64,000 nt of DNA from Adenophora triphylla var. japonica (lineage: Eukaryota; Streptophyta; Magnoliopsida; Asterales; Campanulaceae): NCBI GenBank assembly GCA_022495995.1, contig JAFEMH010001364.1:372001-436000 (forward strand), written 5' to 3'. Positions 1 to 11,405 of this stretch are shown here, in pieces (the first letter of the stretch is position 1; every line of letters starts with the position of its first letter). The translations under genes and the position numbers were made by a program. The notes beneath the pieces were generated by a model. That model was not told where the DNA came from. It saw only the letters and a list, made by a program, of their open reading frames with translations, and searched no databases.

Positions 1-462
1 ACTGCAGAACTTTTCATCGATTGGTCAAAACCACCTATTTATGATGAATGTAATTGTGAAATCTGTCAATTACCAACATCTCATCATATGGGTGTACCAA
101 TGGTTGGCGTTGAATCTTCACAAGATAAATTGATGTGGAAGTTTGACATTGGTCATCCTTACGAAGATCCTTTCAATGTTGATAGTTCTAATGTTTTAGA
201 TTCTTGGTTCTTCAAAAAGATGATTATTGAGAACTTTCTCATGAATGGATGGACAGACTGGATGGATATCATGGCGAGTGATACTAAATTTAAAGTCCGT
301 CAAATAGTTTCAAGTGCTTCAATTCAAGCAAAACTTAAAATTCGAGGACGAATTTTCTTCAAGCAGGGGAGAATGATGAAGGGAAATTATTATGACAAGT
401 TAGGATTTGATTTTAACTATTTTTATTTGTTATTATTTTATTATTTTCGGAATTTATTATAA
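1..462 (+). CDS. 3' end of an unidentified ORF, possibly a Ty3/Gypsy polyprotein terminus
   Basis: The frame is open from base 1, so the true start lies outside the window; the first ATG is at 88. The stop is TAA at 460-462. The N-terminal part has a Cys-rich stretch (C-N-C-E-I-C, about codons 17-22) and the middle is rich in Trp, Met and Asp. I recognise no domain. The sequence GGGGAGAATGATG near 365-377 resembles the purine-rich tract at the 3' end of many plant Ty3/Gypsy pol genes, just before the 3' LTR. This could therefore be the end of such a polyprotein running into an LTR, and the last ~30 codons, rich in Phe and Tyr, would then be LTR translation. The family assignment is inference. 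Confidence 0.4.
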   Translation, partial: TAELFIDWSKPPIYDECNCEICQLPTSHHMGVPMVGVESSQDKLMWKFDIGHPYEDPFNVDSSNVLDSWFFKKMIIENFLMNGWTDWMDIMASDTKFKVRQIVSSASIQAKLKIRGRIFFKQGRMMKGNYYDKLGFDFNYFYLLLFYYFRNLL

Positions 463-930
463 ATAGGTAATATTTTTGGTATTAGAAGTATATTAGGACT
501 TTATTTTAAGGTTTTATTGATTGATTAGGTTACTATATAGACTAGGGTTATTTAGGGAAGTTTTTGACTTGTTTTTCAAGTCTTAGAGTCACTATATAAT
601 TAGGGTTAATTGTAATTTCGAATTTCAGTTGTTGATTAATAAAATTTGAGTGTTTACTCTTCAGTTTTCTCGAGCAAAAATTGACGGTTGATTGCTGAAT
701 TTCTCGAGCGAAATTCTGTGATTAATCTTTATCAAGTCTTCCGCTACGTCAAAGCCCCTGCTTGACAGAAAAACAGTGTTTGGCTCTATCTTCCTATGAT
801 GTAGAAAGAGAAGACTTGTCGAGGCACTTGAAACTTGTCTTATTCGTGATGATCACAAGGCTGCTTAAAACCCTTTACTGATGTTCGGGTTATTCAAACA
901 CTAATCCTGATATGAACAAATATTTTGATC
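463..930 (+). other. AT-rich LTR-like non-coding sequence
   Basis: No ORF. The stretch has TATA-like sequences (tatatag near 534, tatataat near 593) and an AATAAAA near 640, followed by two similar 'ttctcgagc' blocks near 667 and 700. The arrangement fits an LTR promoter and poly(A) region downstream of the preceding ORF. No second LTR copy lies in the window to prove it. Confidence 0.25.
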
Positions 931-1501
931 AATCCTGAGGAGAAAACCAACTGTTATCGAGAATCAAACTCGGAAGGATGGAAAGTGTATAGAGACGGCC
1001 CTTGCTGAGACCGGATTTTCTGAGATTTGTTTGTGATTTCGACCGGACCAAATATGGTTGCCTACGTTCCCCTCCTGGCAAGGAGCTCTGGTCGCCGTAG
1101 TTCGGGCAAGTCCCGATTGAAAAGAGAACGAATGTTGAAATTCGAGGATCTGGACCTTTGAGGATTTTGAGAATTTGGAGAATTAAAAAACACGTCCTCC
1201 TGGAGTGTCGATGAAAGACACGGATGCGAAGCCCCAGTGGGACATCCACGGCAAGTGTTTGCGGAAGAGAAATGAAATATTCTCACATGAAGTGTCAAAT
1301 GAATGGATTGAATTTGCACAATCTTATATTGATGACTTTGAGCCAAGATGGATTAGATTCCAATTTAGGCAAGCAATGAAGCATTAATTTGATTTAGCTC
1401 TCGAAGATATTAGAATGAAATTACTATCCGGTAGGGACTGTAGCTGGATTTCCGGGCTTCGATCGGCCATCGAGTGATGTGAAAAATTGATTGCATCGTG
1501 A

Positions 1502-1792
1502 CCTCTTGAGATGAGAGGTTGGCTAGGCCTTTTACTGACTGAACCTCTAAAGATGAGAGGTTGGCTTGCAGGGATGTGTTTAGGAAATCTATGACGATGA
1601 AGATTGATTGCCTCTAAGAATGAGAGGTCAGATTTTGACTTTGCCCAAAGGCAAGGGTAATGGTAATGGGAATATCCTCTAAAAGCGAGAGGATGGTTTA
1701 GGATAGGTTAAGGAAATGGAAATATCCTCTAAAATCGAGAGGATGGCTTGGGATTGGTTAAGGAAATGGGAATATCCTCTAAAATCGAGAGG
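1502..1792. repeat. Array of short CCTCT-N7-AGAGG hairpin units
   Basis: Six 17-bp inverted repeats (CCTCT, seven bases, AGAGG) start at 1502, 1544, 1611, 1676, 1726 and 1776. The last three sit in a 50-bp tandem repeat (aatatcctct at 1671, 1721, 1771). The stems are invariant while the loops differ. Confidence 0.8.
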
Positions 1793-1894
1793 ATGGCTTG
1801 GGATTGATTTAAGGTAATGGTGAGAGGAAGTCCAAGCTATCGAGAACTTTTGCGAATCTTGCGAAAATTCGGGCTCCTTTTTTATCATTGGAGA

Positions 1895-2060
1895 GCCTCT
1901 TGAGAAGTTAGGGACTTTTGCTGAATTGTGAGGATCGACAGTCCTTCTTTTAAAAAGCCTCCTGAGACGTTGAGGATTCTTGCTGATTTGTGAGGATTTA
2001 AAATCCTTCTTTTGATAACTTGGAAGGCCTCCTGAGGAGTTGAGGAATATCTTTGCCCTT
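1895..2060. repeat. Three degenerate tandem units of 62-70 bp
   Basis: Units begin with gcctcttgag or gcctcctgag at 1895, 1957 and 2027. Each is followed by a 'gttgagga' stretch, and the first two also carry 'tgaggat...tccttctttt'. Confidence 0.7.
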
Positions 2061-2655
2061 CCTTCATGACTTGAATATTTTGTGCACCGCCAATTCTCGA
2101 AGCTAACTTCTTGGCATTGCTTGGACTTCTCTTAGCATGGAGAACAGATGATGGCTAAACAGGGTTTCAAAACACGCCGATCTTGAAAAGAAAGGGTATT
2201 TTTTAGTGAGGGTGAGGTAATGGCTTCCCTAGGGTGAAAGGCTTCAATCGTAATCCCTACCGGATGACCTAAACGAAATTAAGTCTTCATTGCTTGCTTA
2301 AGCTTTAAATGAGGAAAGATTCATGCAAATTCATCGTGCAACGAGATGATGAGGATGATGAAAGGGATGTGAGCATATGAAATGCAAAATGGAGAGTTGG
2401 TAAGCCCCGATTTTAGAAAGATATCAGTCGATTTTCTAACTCCGATTAATTTAAATATTAATCATTTCAATGCCTTAGTGATTGAGCAGCACAGGTGATC
2501 ATGTGGAATAAAACCATTTCAATCAAGTGTAATGTGGGTTTGCTAGTGGTGTCTCGAGTCTAGCAAGAAGAGATATAAAGATTCTTATCATTGGAAGAAA
2601 AGACTGGTCCATCTTGGACTTGACAGACTCATGTCCGAAAGGGACATTCTAGAAC

Positions 2656-3324
2656 CTACGAAGACTGATTGACTTCTCTGTCTTCAGATGGGAGGGCCTC
2701 TTGAACTCTGCCGATATCACGAAAAAGGGTTGGTGACGACACTGTGAGCTTTTGAATGAGCATTTTCAGAGGGACGCAGTCGTTGGTGACATGGCCGGGA
2801 TACTGATGGTAGAGGCAAAACTTGCTAGCGTCCAACTTAGGATTGCAATGAACAGGGTTATAATTTACCAACGGCTGGACAAGTCCTCCGCTTGCTAAGA
2901 CTTCAAAGAATTCCTCTATAGGCATCCCCACATCATCAAAGTGCTGCCTTTCTCTCTTCTTCCGAATCATCTTGGGAGGTGACTCGGATGCTGGCACCTT
3001 TTGCCAAATGGGAGCCATGGTGGGAGTGGAGGACATTTGATCCCAAAGCAGGGCCCTAGCAGTCGAGTACGGGGTTGGTTCTGAATACTGACCCTGCATC
3101 GGTGACGAGCTGAAAGCATAAGAGGAACCCATCAGTGATTGAGAAAACCCTCCTTGAGGTTGAAGCATATTAGCAGGAAATGGTAGAAGTCCATCCTGGC
3201 TGAACTGATTCCCGGAGCGAGGATGCTGATCCTGATACCGGGCGTTACCCTGGAAGTGAGGACCATGAGATTGACCCTGACTTTGAGTTGGATCCATACC
3301 CGCTGAAACTTGCGATTTTGCCAT
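2656..3324 (-). pseudogene. gag remnant of the old Tat-type element
   Basis: A 222-codon open stretch on the minus strand, too short for a whole Gag. The first ~110 residues are Gln-, Pro- and Ser-rich low-complexity sequence, like the N-terminal part of Gag in the younger element. The C-terminal part holds a C-x2-H-x4-H-x4-C knuckle (around residues 168-181), the same Cys/His spacing as in the younger element's Gag (8981-9024). The central capsid-like domain is missing between these two parts. The neighbours support the call: leader lies upstream (3325-3792) and 3'-UTR-like repeats downstream. The stretch is uninterrupted, but it is best described as an internally deleted gag. Confidence 0.7.
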
Positions 3325-3792
3325 TTCTGAGACTGCTGGAAGCGAATCCTTGATTGGAGTGGGACTAATTAACCGACCACCCGGAACTCTGACCCAATAC
3401 TTTCTCGCTATAAGGGGAGAGAACTATTTTAGGTACTGGAGAGGATAGGCTTAGGACGGACTCATGCATATGCCTTATTAAAAATTTAAATGAAAACAAT
3501 TTTTATTAATCCTAAGAATGGTTGGAAAAGGGGGACACCTTCTTTTTCGCATTCTACACTATTCCTGGACTAGTGGGTTCTATCACTATGTCTATAGACC
3601 CCTTGTATTACACCTGTATTGCACACCCGGGACGGACAATCCCGACAGAGGTCCTATAGGGCACGTGGAACCCACCAATCAAAAAGCAAAACGGACCTAA
3701 GGGCATACAAGTCAAAACAAGTCAAACTCAAATTTTTCAAAACCAAGTTCAAGTCAACAACGTCTTGACTCGGGAGGAGAGAGGGTCGAAAG
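3325..3792 (-). other. Distal leader of the old Tat-type element, ending in the GAAAG target duplication
   Basis: Non-coding. In reverse complement it matches the young element's leader just before gag: the 'ccctatagg', 'cccgggagg'-like and 'gtgggttc' blocks recur in the same order. Bases 3788-3792 (GAAAG) repeat at 21403-21407 and flank the inserted element. Confidence 0.7.
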
Positions 3793-4010
3793 TGTAAGTA
3801 CCCAAATCTGGCTCATGCCTTCCGGTTAAGTTTTTCGGCAATTCCCCTGACTTTCCTAAAGGTCAGGAGCAATTCTGGAACTGTTCCGAACCTTCCGAGG
3901 GGTGAAGGGTCTGCATGGAATTAAAAAAGCACGTTTTCCATAATATGGGAATCCTTCTAGAAAGGCCACCTTGCATGATTCTAGAAAGATTCTGAGTCAC
4001 AAGGGATAAT

Positions 4011-4083
4011 GCCGCACGGCTGCATTAGGAGGGAACTCCTGGCCGCACGGCTTCTTTGGCTCTATCCAGACTGCCTATAAATA
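4011..4083 (+). promoter_or_regulatory. LTR core promoter with paired palindromes
   Basis: GCCGCACGGC at 4011-4020 and again at 4042-4051, then TATAAATA at 4076-4083. The 3' LTR has the same layout (19881-19890, now GCTGCACGGC; 19912-19921; TATAAATA 19946-19953). The old element's LTR has a different palindrome pair in the same place. Confidence 0.7.
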
Positions 4084-4387
4084 GAGGCCTCCTCTACCCA
4101 TTTTGATATACAATTTTCAGCATTAAAACTCTCCTAAAATACCACTACGAAAATTCAGCAAGCTGAAGGTGCCAAGAGCCACCTCCCTCCTCCTTGAAGC
4201 CTCCAAGAGTTGGTCCCTTCCTTAGGCGAATTCCAAAGAGAAAGAGGTCACCACCATTGGTAACCTCTCACCCCCTTATCTTGCATTATACTTGTTTTAT
4301 GTGATATACTTGCTCTTTGCATTTACATATTGCTATATATTGCTTGGGACTTGGTATATTATTGCTAAAGGTCATATCTTTAAACAT

Positions 4388-4880
4388 GTAAATCATATTC
4401 CCATCCCCTTCGCATCCTTTACATTAACATAAGCATCTTTTGCTCATAAAAATGTAGTCTTTGCATTAAAGGTGCATCCTTTGCACCTAAAAATCTCTTT
4501 TCTACATAAAAATGATATCTTTATGCATCCTTTGCACTTAAAAATGTAGTCTTTACATTAGAATTGCATCATTTGCACCTAAAACCCATTTTCATGCATA
4601 AAAATGCATCCTTTGCATTAAAAATCATTTCTTTACCTCAAAGTAGCATCATTTGCTTTCAAAATGAAGTCTTTATGCATCCTTTGCATATAAAACACTA
4701 TTTTTCCACATAAAGGTGCATCCTTTGCATCAAAGATCATTTCTTTAATAAATAAAAGCATCCTTTGCAAACAAATAGCATCCTTTGCAACCAAAATGTC
4801 ATCTTTTCACTAAAAATGTCATTTTTATCCTAAACATGCATTCCCCTAGTCCCCAATTGGTACTTGATGCATCCTTTGGA
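4388..4880. repeat. Degenerate GCATCCTTTGCA-type repeats within the LTR
   Basis: At least ten copies of (g)catcctttgca or close variants, separated by A-rich spacers such as 'taaaaatg'. The same block lies in the 3' LTR (about 20280-20750), and a single copy lies inside the element near 17909. Confidence 0.8.
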
Positions 4881-5534
4881 GCGGACCGGTGTAAAGATCC
4901 TATCTTTACACCGTTTATTTCATTAAAGGTGCCACAATCTCTTTAGAAAGGGATAAACCTTGAACCCTATATCTCCGATTATCACTTGAGACGAGCATAG
5001 TAGTCCCTAGACAAGCTCAATCGTCTCAAGATGTAGGATTGATGGGCTAAGGACACTCCTTTTCTAAAGAACCTCATTTTGGACTATAAAAGAGAGTCCT
5101 TCTCTCGATCACGCAAGACCCAAGGTCAAATAGTGATGATCACAAGTCCAAGATGAGGACGGGATCAAAGTCCCGAACACATAAAAATTCAAGGAATCCC
5201 GAGCGATAACCAACTAAATGGTTTATACGTCCGGAAGACAACTTGGAACATTCCCCCCCACTCTTTTTAACACATGCACACAAGAAAGCACGCAAGCAAG
5301 CACGAAAAATGGAATCTTGGGAGACTTGCTATGGCAAGGCACCTTGGGTGAATGACGATCCGTTCTTCCCAAGGGGTAACTTAACCTCCGAACCCTAAAA
5401 AACCTTTTTTTCAAAGTTTTGAGGAAATCAAAATGGCGTGGAGACTCCGTTTTTCAAATTAAACCGGATGTTTTCAAACTCAAGTGAATCCAATTTAAAA
5501 CACAAAAAATAAATTTGGGCACAGATTCACAGTT

Positions 5535-5552
5535 TGGCGACTCCGCTAGGGA
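5535..5552 (+). other. Primer-binding site
   Basis: TGGCGACTCCGCTAGGGA begins three bases after the LTR. This type of site is usually assigned to tRNA-Arg in Ogre/Tat elements; the tRNA assignment is from memory. The old element has the matching site in reverse complement at 22629-22646. Confidence 0.7.
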
Positions 5553-7312
5553 ATATCCCAAAGGAGAAAAGCTTTCATTTTCAAAAAATTATATCCGGTA
5601 TATAGGTGGAAACCACTAACCTTCCTGTATCGCTTCCTGACCCGGGGCTTGGGATAAAAGGTGGTCTAACAATCCCACGTACCGGTATCCCTTTTCAAAA
5701 AAATAATAGTAAAAGAAAGCTTTTTCCTTTGAGCGGGTTAGACTCCCGTCGCGGATTCCATTTATCGTGCTTGCTTTCTTTCCTTGCATTGCATTGCATA
5801 TTGCATCTTGGGAATTGTGCATACTCTGGAAGCTGAACAGGAAGCTGAAAGGTGCCTAAAATGTTCGGGGAATAACCTGAAACTGCAAAGGAGTGGAACC
5901 TGGAAAATTGATCCATGCAGCCGTACGGCTTAATCCTCCCTGGATTCTGACCGGGCGGCCTCATTGGCAATTCCACCAGGACAAAATTGAGGTTAATCTC
6001 GCAGCTTAGGCAGCTTGGGGCTATTCAGTTCCAAGACTGACCGGGGCTCCCAGAAAATTTACGTGCCTTAACTGTTGCATTTTCCCCCGTCCCGAAAAAT
6101 CATTCCTTTTAAAACACATTTCTGAAAATCTCTGTTTTAACGCAAAAAGGAACATTTTTTAGGAGACCGCACACTACGCGCACCTTATATATCCTGTACA
6201 CTTTGCACGCACGTCCCTTAAACCCGGGGTGGTTGTTCAGTTGCAGTCACGGACAGCCTTACGATACTCCCGGGCGCGCACGGAATAACCCCAAACTCCC
6301 CATGGCAGCCAGTGTCGACCAATGCACAGTCCGTGTCACACGTTTCAAAAAACCGTGACTTTTGATTGGTTTTTGGTCTAGTCCGTGTCATATAGCCCAG
6401 TTGCATATCCCCGTAAAGGTCAAGCCTTAGTCTATAACGGAAGTCAAGAATCTTTCGCGCAAGCGAAGCTCTGCCAAAATTCCGACAAGGAAAAAATTGG
6501 TAGAATCTTGACTCCGACATTGACTTTGACCTTGACCCGCACGGAACCCGTAAGATTCGAGACCGAGTCCATGCCAAAAATCCAAAGATCTTTCGCTCAA
6601 GCGAAGCTCTGCCAAAATTCCGACAAGGAAAAATTGGCAAGATCTTGACCCGGCATTGACTTCGATTTTGACTCACGCACTGCATATGCAACGAAGTTCA
6701 ATGTGACACTGTGTCATCCGGCTTTTACCGCCCGACCCATGCCTATTATCTTCTCGGACATTGCCGAAAAGTCAAAACGACAATCGCGCAAGCGAAACTC
6801 TGCCAAAATTTCGTTAAGGCTGAAAGACGAGACTTTCCCGGTATTGCCTTGACTATAATCCGCATCGCTCGTGCGTTAAAAGTTACTATGACCCGCTAAA
6901 CCCATTAGGAGCGTTCTTCTCTCTCGGTCGGTGGGATCCGCATGCCCTATAGGACCCTCGCAGGCCATCCACCCCGGGAGGTCGAAATACGGGTGGAATA
7001 CGAGGGGCTTATAGACGTAGTGACGGAACCCACTGATCCAGGATCTAGAGTAGTTGCGAAAAAGAAGGGCAGAACCCCTTTTCCAACCAAATAGAAATTA
7101 ATAAAAGACACCGTTTTAAGTAAACTGGAAGATTCTTAATTTGCATATTACTTGAGCCTTCAGCCTAAACACCTACCCCGAGTCTAAACCTCTCCTATCC
7201 CTTTCCCGCAGCGAGAAAGAAGTGGGTGAGAATACCGGGTCAGCGGCTTGTTAGCGCTGAATTCTCAGAATGTTCGCCAGAATCCTCAGTTTTGTCAGTC
7301 CAAAGAGTCAGA
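5553..7312 (+). other. Untranslated leader of the younger Tat-type element
   Basis: About 1.76 kb without a convincing gene; ORFs here translate repeats. It holds a palindrome pair at 5920-5929 (GCCGTACGGC) and 5950-5959 (ACCGGGCGGC) and the repeats at 6451-6820. The block 5600-5700 and the block before gag are shared with the old element. Confidence 0.7.
6451..6820 (+). repeat. Three leader repeats of about 40-50 bp
   Basis: Copies of 'gcaagcgaagctctgccaaa' with flanks at 6451-6500 and 6589-6637, and a weaker one at 6784-6820. They are spaced 138 and about 195 bp apart. Confidence 0.75.
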
Positions 7313-9068
7313 ATGGCCGATTTGACGGAAAACAGCAGTGGTTTGGGTAATCAGATGACTAGGGAAGAGGAGTTAACCTTAGCCTTGGAAAATAGTCGTA
7401 AGGCCCATGAGGAACAACAAGCCATGCTCATTGATGCGCTCCGTCGTCGTGGGGTTCAGATAGTGGTCGAGTCTAATGGTTCCCTGGTTATGGTAGAAGA
7501 TGAGACTCCAGAAGTAGCCATCTCATCTCCCCCAGCCTATAACCAATGCCCTCCTCCATCCACATATGATCCATTGCCAAGGACTGCCCCTTTCCAATCC
7601 TTTCCAGTATCCCAAGCCGGCAGGGTCCTGATACCCTCGCCTCCTCAAATGAGACCCAGCTTTGTTCCCTTCCAACAGAGAGCAAATGTCGCATCTATCC
7701 CAGTCACGCAGCCTCTGCATTACCCCATGGGATTCACTCCCTCTCCTCAGTATGGGCCATCCCAGACAATCCCTAGGCCTCAAAATCAGTCCAGTGATCC
7801 TTTTAATCTATGCCCTGCCACAGCAGATCTTCCACCACCAACTTTGCCAACGGGACCCCATGAGGCTCCGTATCCTTTTTCCTACTTCGGAAACTATGAA
7901 CCTAATTTCTATGCCTCCGGGCAGTCTCACGGAAACACAGGATCAGGCCAAGTTTACACTTACTTCCCTTCTAAGGATCCCCAAACCTTGGTACCAGCTA
8001 CCACTGTGCCACCTACTGTCCTTCCATCCAAATGATAAGCCTTCTTCAGAATTGAACAATCCTAAATGGTCGCCCGACTCCAACATGACTTGGTTGATGG
8101 AACAAGTTAAGTCCATGCAAGAGAAATTTGGAGAACTGAGCACCAAAAAGGCAGCATACCTGATCACTGAACCCAGCAAAATTGTCCCTCTTCCTCCAAA
8201 ATTCCGAATGCCTGAGATTGAAAAGTTCAATGGCACCGATTGTCCCCGGACTCACATTGAAAGCTACCTTCTTGCCATGAGAGCCAAAGATTGTACACAT
8301 CAGCAAATGGCCGACCATTTTCAGTTGTCATTAAAGGGTTCAGCTCTTAGGTGGTTCCTGCATGTGAAGCCAGAGGCCCGAGCCACCTGGGACCAGATCA
8401 AGGAAGCATTCCTGGAAAAATATAAGGCCAATTTGAATTGGGAAACCAGCAGGAATGACCTACAAGGCACCCTACAGCGCCCAGATGAGCTAGTAAGTGA
8501 ATTTTACAAGAGATGGAATTGGAAGCTTAGTGAAATGATGACCCCGCTGAATGAAGAAGAGCAGATGGAGATCTTCCAGTCTTGCTTGAAGCCTCAATTA
8601 AGGGTCCAAATTGGCAATTACTATTATCCTGACCTTCGGGCAATGGTAAATGCCGGCACCAAGTTTGAAAATGCCTTCAACATGGCCCCGACCATAGGAA
8701 CAAGCAACTCCTATCGCTACAAAGCACCAGTTTCAAATGCCACAGCTGTTACTGTAAAAGGAAAAGAAATGGTTGGCGCTGTTAATTATATTCAGAATGA
8801 GAAAGTTGGACAAAATTCGAGCCAAGTCGCTGTGAAGCCAAGGCCTCGTTCCTATACTGCTGAAGATTTTGGAATGCCACTAGAGAAGGTCTTCGACGGT
8901 TTGGTAGCTGAAGGACTCATCAGACCTTTGGAAAACTGGAAACCAAAGAACCCTAGTGTCAGGATGGACGAAACCAAGCACTGTCGCTTTCACAAATATC
9001 ATGGGCATAACACCAATGATTGTACCTACCTGAAGTTCCTGATCTCTCGCCTGATTGAAGAAGGCTAG
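7313..9068 (+). pseudogene. gag: gag, frameshifted
   Basis: Gag forms the virus-like particle and packages RNA. I prefer the ATG at 7313 over the upstream in-frame ATG at 7226, because the Glu-rich N-terminus starts there. Frame 2 runs to 8035; the homologous reading continues in frame 3, with a shift at about 8000-8035. The N-terminal ~230 codons are Pro/Ser/Gln-rich. The capsid-like retrotransposon-gag region lies at about 8205-8660, with typical 'L-K-G-S-A-L-R-W-F' and 'W-x-x-I-K-x-x-F' motifs. A C-x2-H-x4-H-x4-C knuckle lies at 8981-9024. It ends with TAG at 9066-9068, after which the same frame stays open to 9818. Confidence 0.85.
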
Positions 9069-9818
9069 CTAGAACCACCCCGGGGTCCCAATGTGGTCAA
9101 GAATCCTCTTCCTGCGAACAATCGAGTCAACGTGATTGAGTTCGGGGAGACAAATGCAGCCAGTTTTGGGAATCCAAAGATCATAGACATCCTGAAATTC
9201 AATGTTCCTTATGCTGAATTGCAAGGAGAATGGAAAGATCTGATTGATGCCTCCGCCACGGAAGGACAGTTTGGACCCATAATAGGAACCGATTTCGTCA
9301 ATGTCGTTAAGGCCCGGCCTCTCTTTTGTGATATCGAACCAGTGACCATAGTCAAGATTACGGAAGAAAGGCTCACCTATGAAGATTGCGAGTTTGAGGT
9401 AAGCCAAGCTATGTTGATGAAAGTCTCTCCGGAACCCTTCATCACTCACGGTGAGCATAATGTGTTTGTGATGGCTCTTACTATCCCTGAAGATCAGTCT
9501 CAACCCCCTGTTTGGGAAAATGTGGAAAGAAGAGTGAACAAGCTAGAAGACTTTTATGATGAGGAAAGCTGTCTTTCAGATGCCGAAAGTGCACTGGTCC
9601 CACTACCTCGGAGGTACAGATGGATACAGTCAGATTCGGAAAGGAGATTGCGCCAGATCAGTCGGGCATCCTCCGTGGGAATGGTGTCAACAAAGGCAAT
9701 GATGGTCCACAGGATGCATAACCAAATGGGAACGCTGACAAGACTGCTACTCCCTGGGGCAACATCAGGAAAGAGTGAAATCCCAGTCCAACCCGCGTCA
9801 AATACTTCAAGTCAATAA
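9069..9818 (+). CDS. ORF between gag and RT, unknown role
   Basis: Open in the gag frame directly after the TAG at 9066-9068; the first ATG is at 9093 (241 codons). A protease is expected at this place in a Ty3 element, but I cannot find the D-[ST]-G or V-D-G active-site motif, so the protease has probably been lost or has diverged. The sequence is acidic in its C-terminal half and ends Ser/Gln-rich. It could be a Gag-Pol linker. The adjacency across one stop codon suggests that it was once translated as part of Gag-Pol. Confidence 0.5.
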   Translation, partial: LEPPRGPNVVKNPLPANNRVNVIEFGETNAASFGNPKIIDILKFNVPYAELQGEWKDLIDASATEGQFGPIIGTDFVNVVKARPLFCDIEPVTIVKITEERLTYEDCEFEVSQAMLMKVSPEPFITHGEHNVFVMALTIPEDQSQPPVWENVERRVNKLEDFYDEESCLSDAESALVPLPRRYRWIQSDSERRLRQISRASSVGMVSTKAMMVHRMHNQMGTLTRLLLPGATSGKSEIPVQPASNTSSQ

Positions 9819-9938
9819 GTAGTATAGGGTCCAGAGTCAGTTGAGTCAGGAATCTTTGAATTCCAGTCCTCCGAGTCATCCGAAGGCCTCACGCCTGAGG
9901 ATTATGAATATGTAACCAATGTCATCTTTCCTCTTGCT

Positions 9939-11405
9939 TTGAATGAAATGACAGATATTTCTGAGTATCCTCTTATTGCCAACTTAACAAATGATAAATT
10001 AACTCAAAACTTAACAACAGTTAATAATGAATCATTTGAACAAGATGCAAACACACTAAATGAACAATACATTAAGGAAATCTTTAAGCAGGTTGCAGAA
10101 AAAGAGGAAAACCGGGCCCAAGCTGCCGAGGAGGTTTTGACAAGTGTTAACTTGGGTACTGTCGAGGAACCTAAAGAGACACAGATTGGAAACTTCTTCC
10201 AGGGGGTTGAGCGGGACAGACTGATCAATCTGCTCAGAGAATACATGGATGTGTTTGCATGGTTGTACAGGGATATGCCGGGGCTAGACAGTTCAATAGT
10301 AGAGCACAGAATCCCTCTAGCACCAGATGCTAAGCCAGTAAAGCAGAAACTGAGGAAGATCAAGCCAGAATGGTCTCTACAGGTCAAAGAAGAGATTGAG
10401 AAGCTACTGCGGGTAGGATTCATCAGAGTCATCGAATACCCGACATGGTTGTCCAAAATTGTGACCATAACCAAGTCCAATGGGAAGGTGCGCTGCTGTG
10501 TAGATTTCTGAGATCTGAACAAGGCCAGCCCCAAAGATGACTACCCCTTGCCAAACATAGACATCCTGGTGGACTCCACTGCCAACTACGAAGTCAAATC
10601 CTTCGATGATGGCTTTGCAAGCTACAACCAGATCAAGATGGCCGAGGAAGACCAAGAAAAGACAGCCTTCACCACACCGTGGGGAACTTACTACTATACA
10701 GTGATGCCATTTGGGCTTAAGAATGTCGGGGCTACTTATCAGAGGGCAGCGACCGCACTTTTTCATGACATGATCCACAAGGAGATTGAGGTCTACGTCG
10801 ACGACATGATAATCCACTCCAAAGGCGAGGATGGACAGCACTTTGTTGACCTACGAAAGTTCTTTGAGAGGCTGAGACAACATTCCATGAGACTAAACCA
10901 TGCCAAATGCACCTTCGGAGTGACAAGGGGAAATGTGCTTGGGTATATGGTAACGGAGCGAGGTATCGAAGTCGACCCCCGAAAGATCAAAGCCATTATG
11001 GACATGAGGCCACCTCGAACCCAGACAGAAGTCAAAAGCTTTATGGGCAAGTTGCAGTACATCAGCCGTTTCGTCAATCAGTTGACCACTATGTGCGAGC
11101 CCATCTTCAAGCTCATAAAGAAAAATGTAGACACGGAATGGACCGAGGAATGCCAGGATGCCTTTGACCAGATCAAAGCGTACTTAGTACATCCTCCGGT
11201 GCTATGCCCCCCACATAGACAGAAACCTCTTCTGCTCTATCTCACTGTCACTGATAGGGCAGTTGGGGCTATGCTTGCTCAGGAGAAGAAAGACTCTCGG
11301 GTGGAAAATGCCATTTATTTTGTCAGCCGGAAGCTGCAAGGAAGTGAGCTCAATTACTCAGCATGTGAAAAGACTTGTGCATGACTGGTCTGGGTAGTCG
11401 GTAAG
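9939..11405 (+). pseudogene. pol: Reverse transcriptase with degenerate RNase H, two in-frame stops
   Basis: Reverse transcriptase copies element RNA into DNA. Frame 3 runs throughout. Visible motifs are the pre-RT 'F-A-W' region (about 10255), the D-L-N-K motif, 'M-P-F-G-L-K-N' at about 10705, and the catalytic Y-V-D-D at 10794-10805. In-frame stops are TGA at 10509-10511, where relatives have Arg in F-R-D-L-N (a CGA-to-TGA change would explain it), and TGA at 11382-11384. The RNase H that follows (about 11220-11600) lacks a clear catalytic Asp pattern, as known for Tat elements, which rely on a second RNase H. The protein is not functional as read. Confidence 0.9.

Larger units (their letters stand above)
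931..2655 (-). other. 3'-UTR-like region of the old Tat-type element
   Basis: No credible gene. In reverse complement, 1048-1113 carries a 'gaactacg ... ggaacgtaggcaacc' motif. A related motif (gaactacg ... atacgtaggtagcc) occurs twice in the 3' region of the younger element, near 19229-19275 and 19497-19547. Two tandem-repeat blocks lie inside (see the separate entries). The 260 bp next to gag (2400-2655) show nothing recognisable, so pol is absent here. Confidence 0.5.
3793..5531 (+). repeat. 5' LTR of the younger Tat-type element (1739 bp)
   Basis: Starts TGTAAGTACCC and ends ATTCACA; paired with 19663-21402. By my count the first 168 bp differ from the 3' LTR at 15 positions. The other ~1570 bp differ at only about 27. 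U3 carries the palindrome pair and TATA box; the middle is an array of GCATCCTTTGCA-like repeats. Confidence 0.95.

Noticed and set aside
6218..6691. 157-residue minus-strand ORF with repeated segments in the young Tat leader
   Set aside because: It translates the leader's direct repeats (6451-6637); repeats in several frames give similar ORFs, and no domain or homologous ORF appears in the old element.
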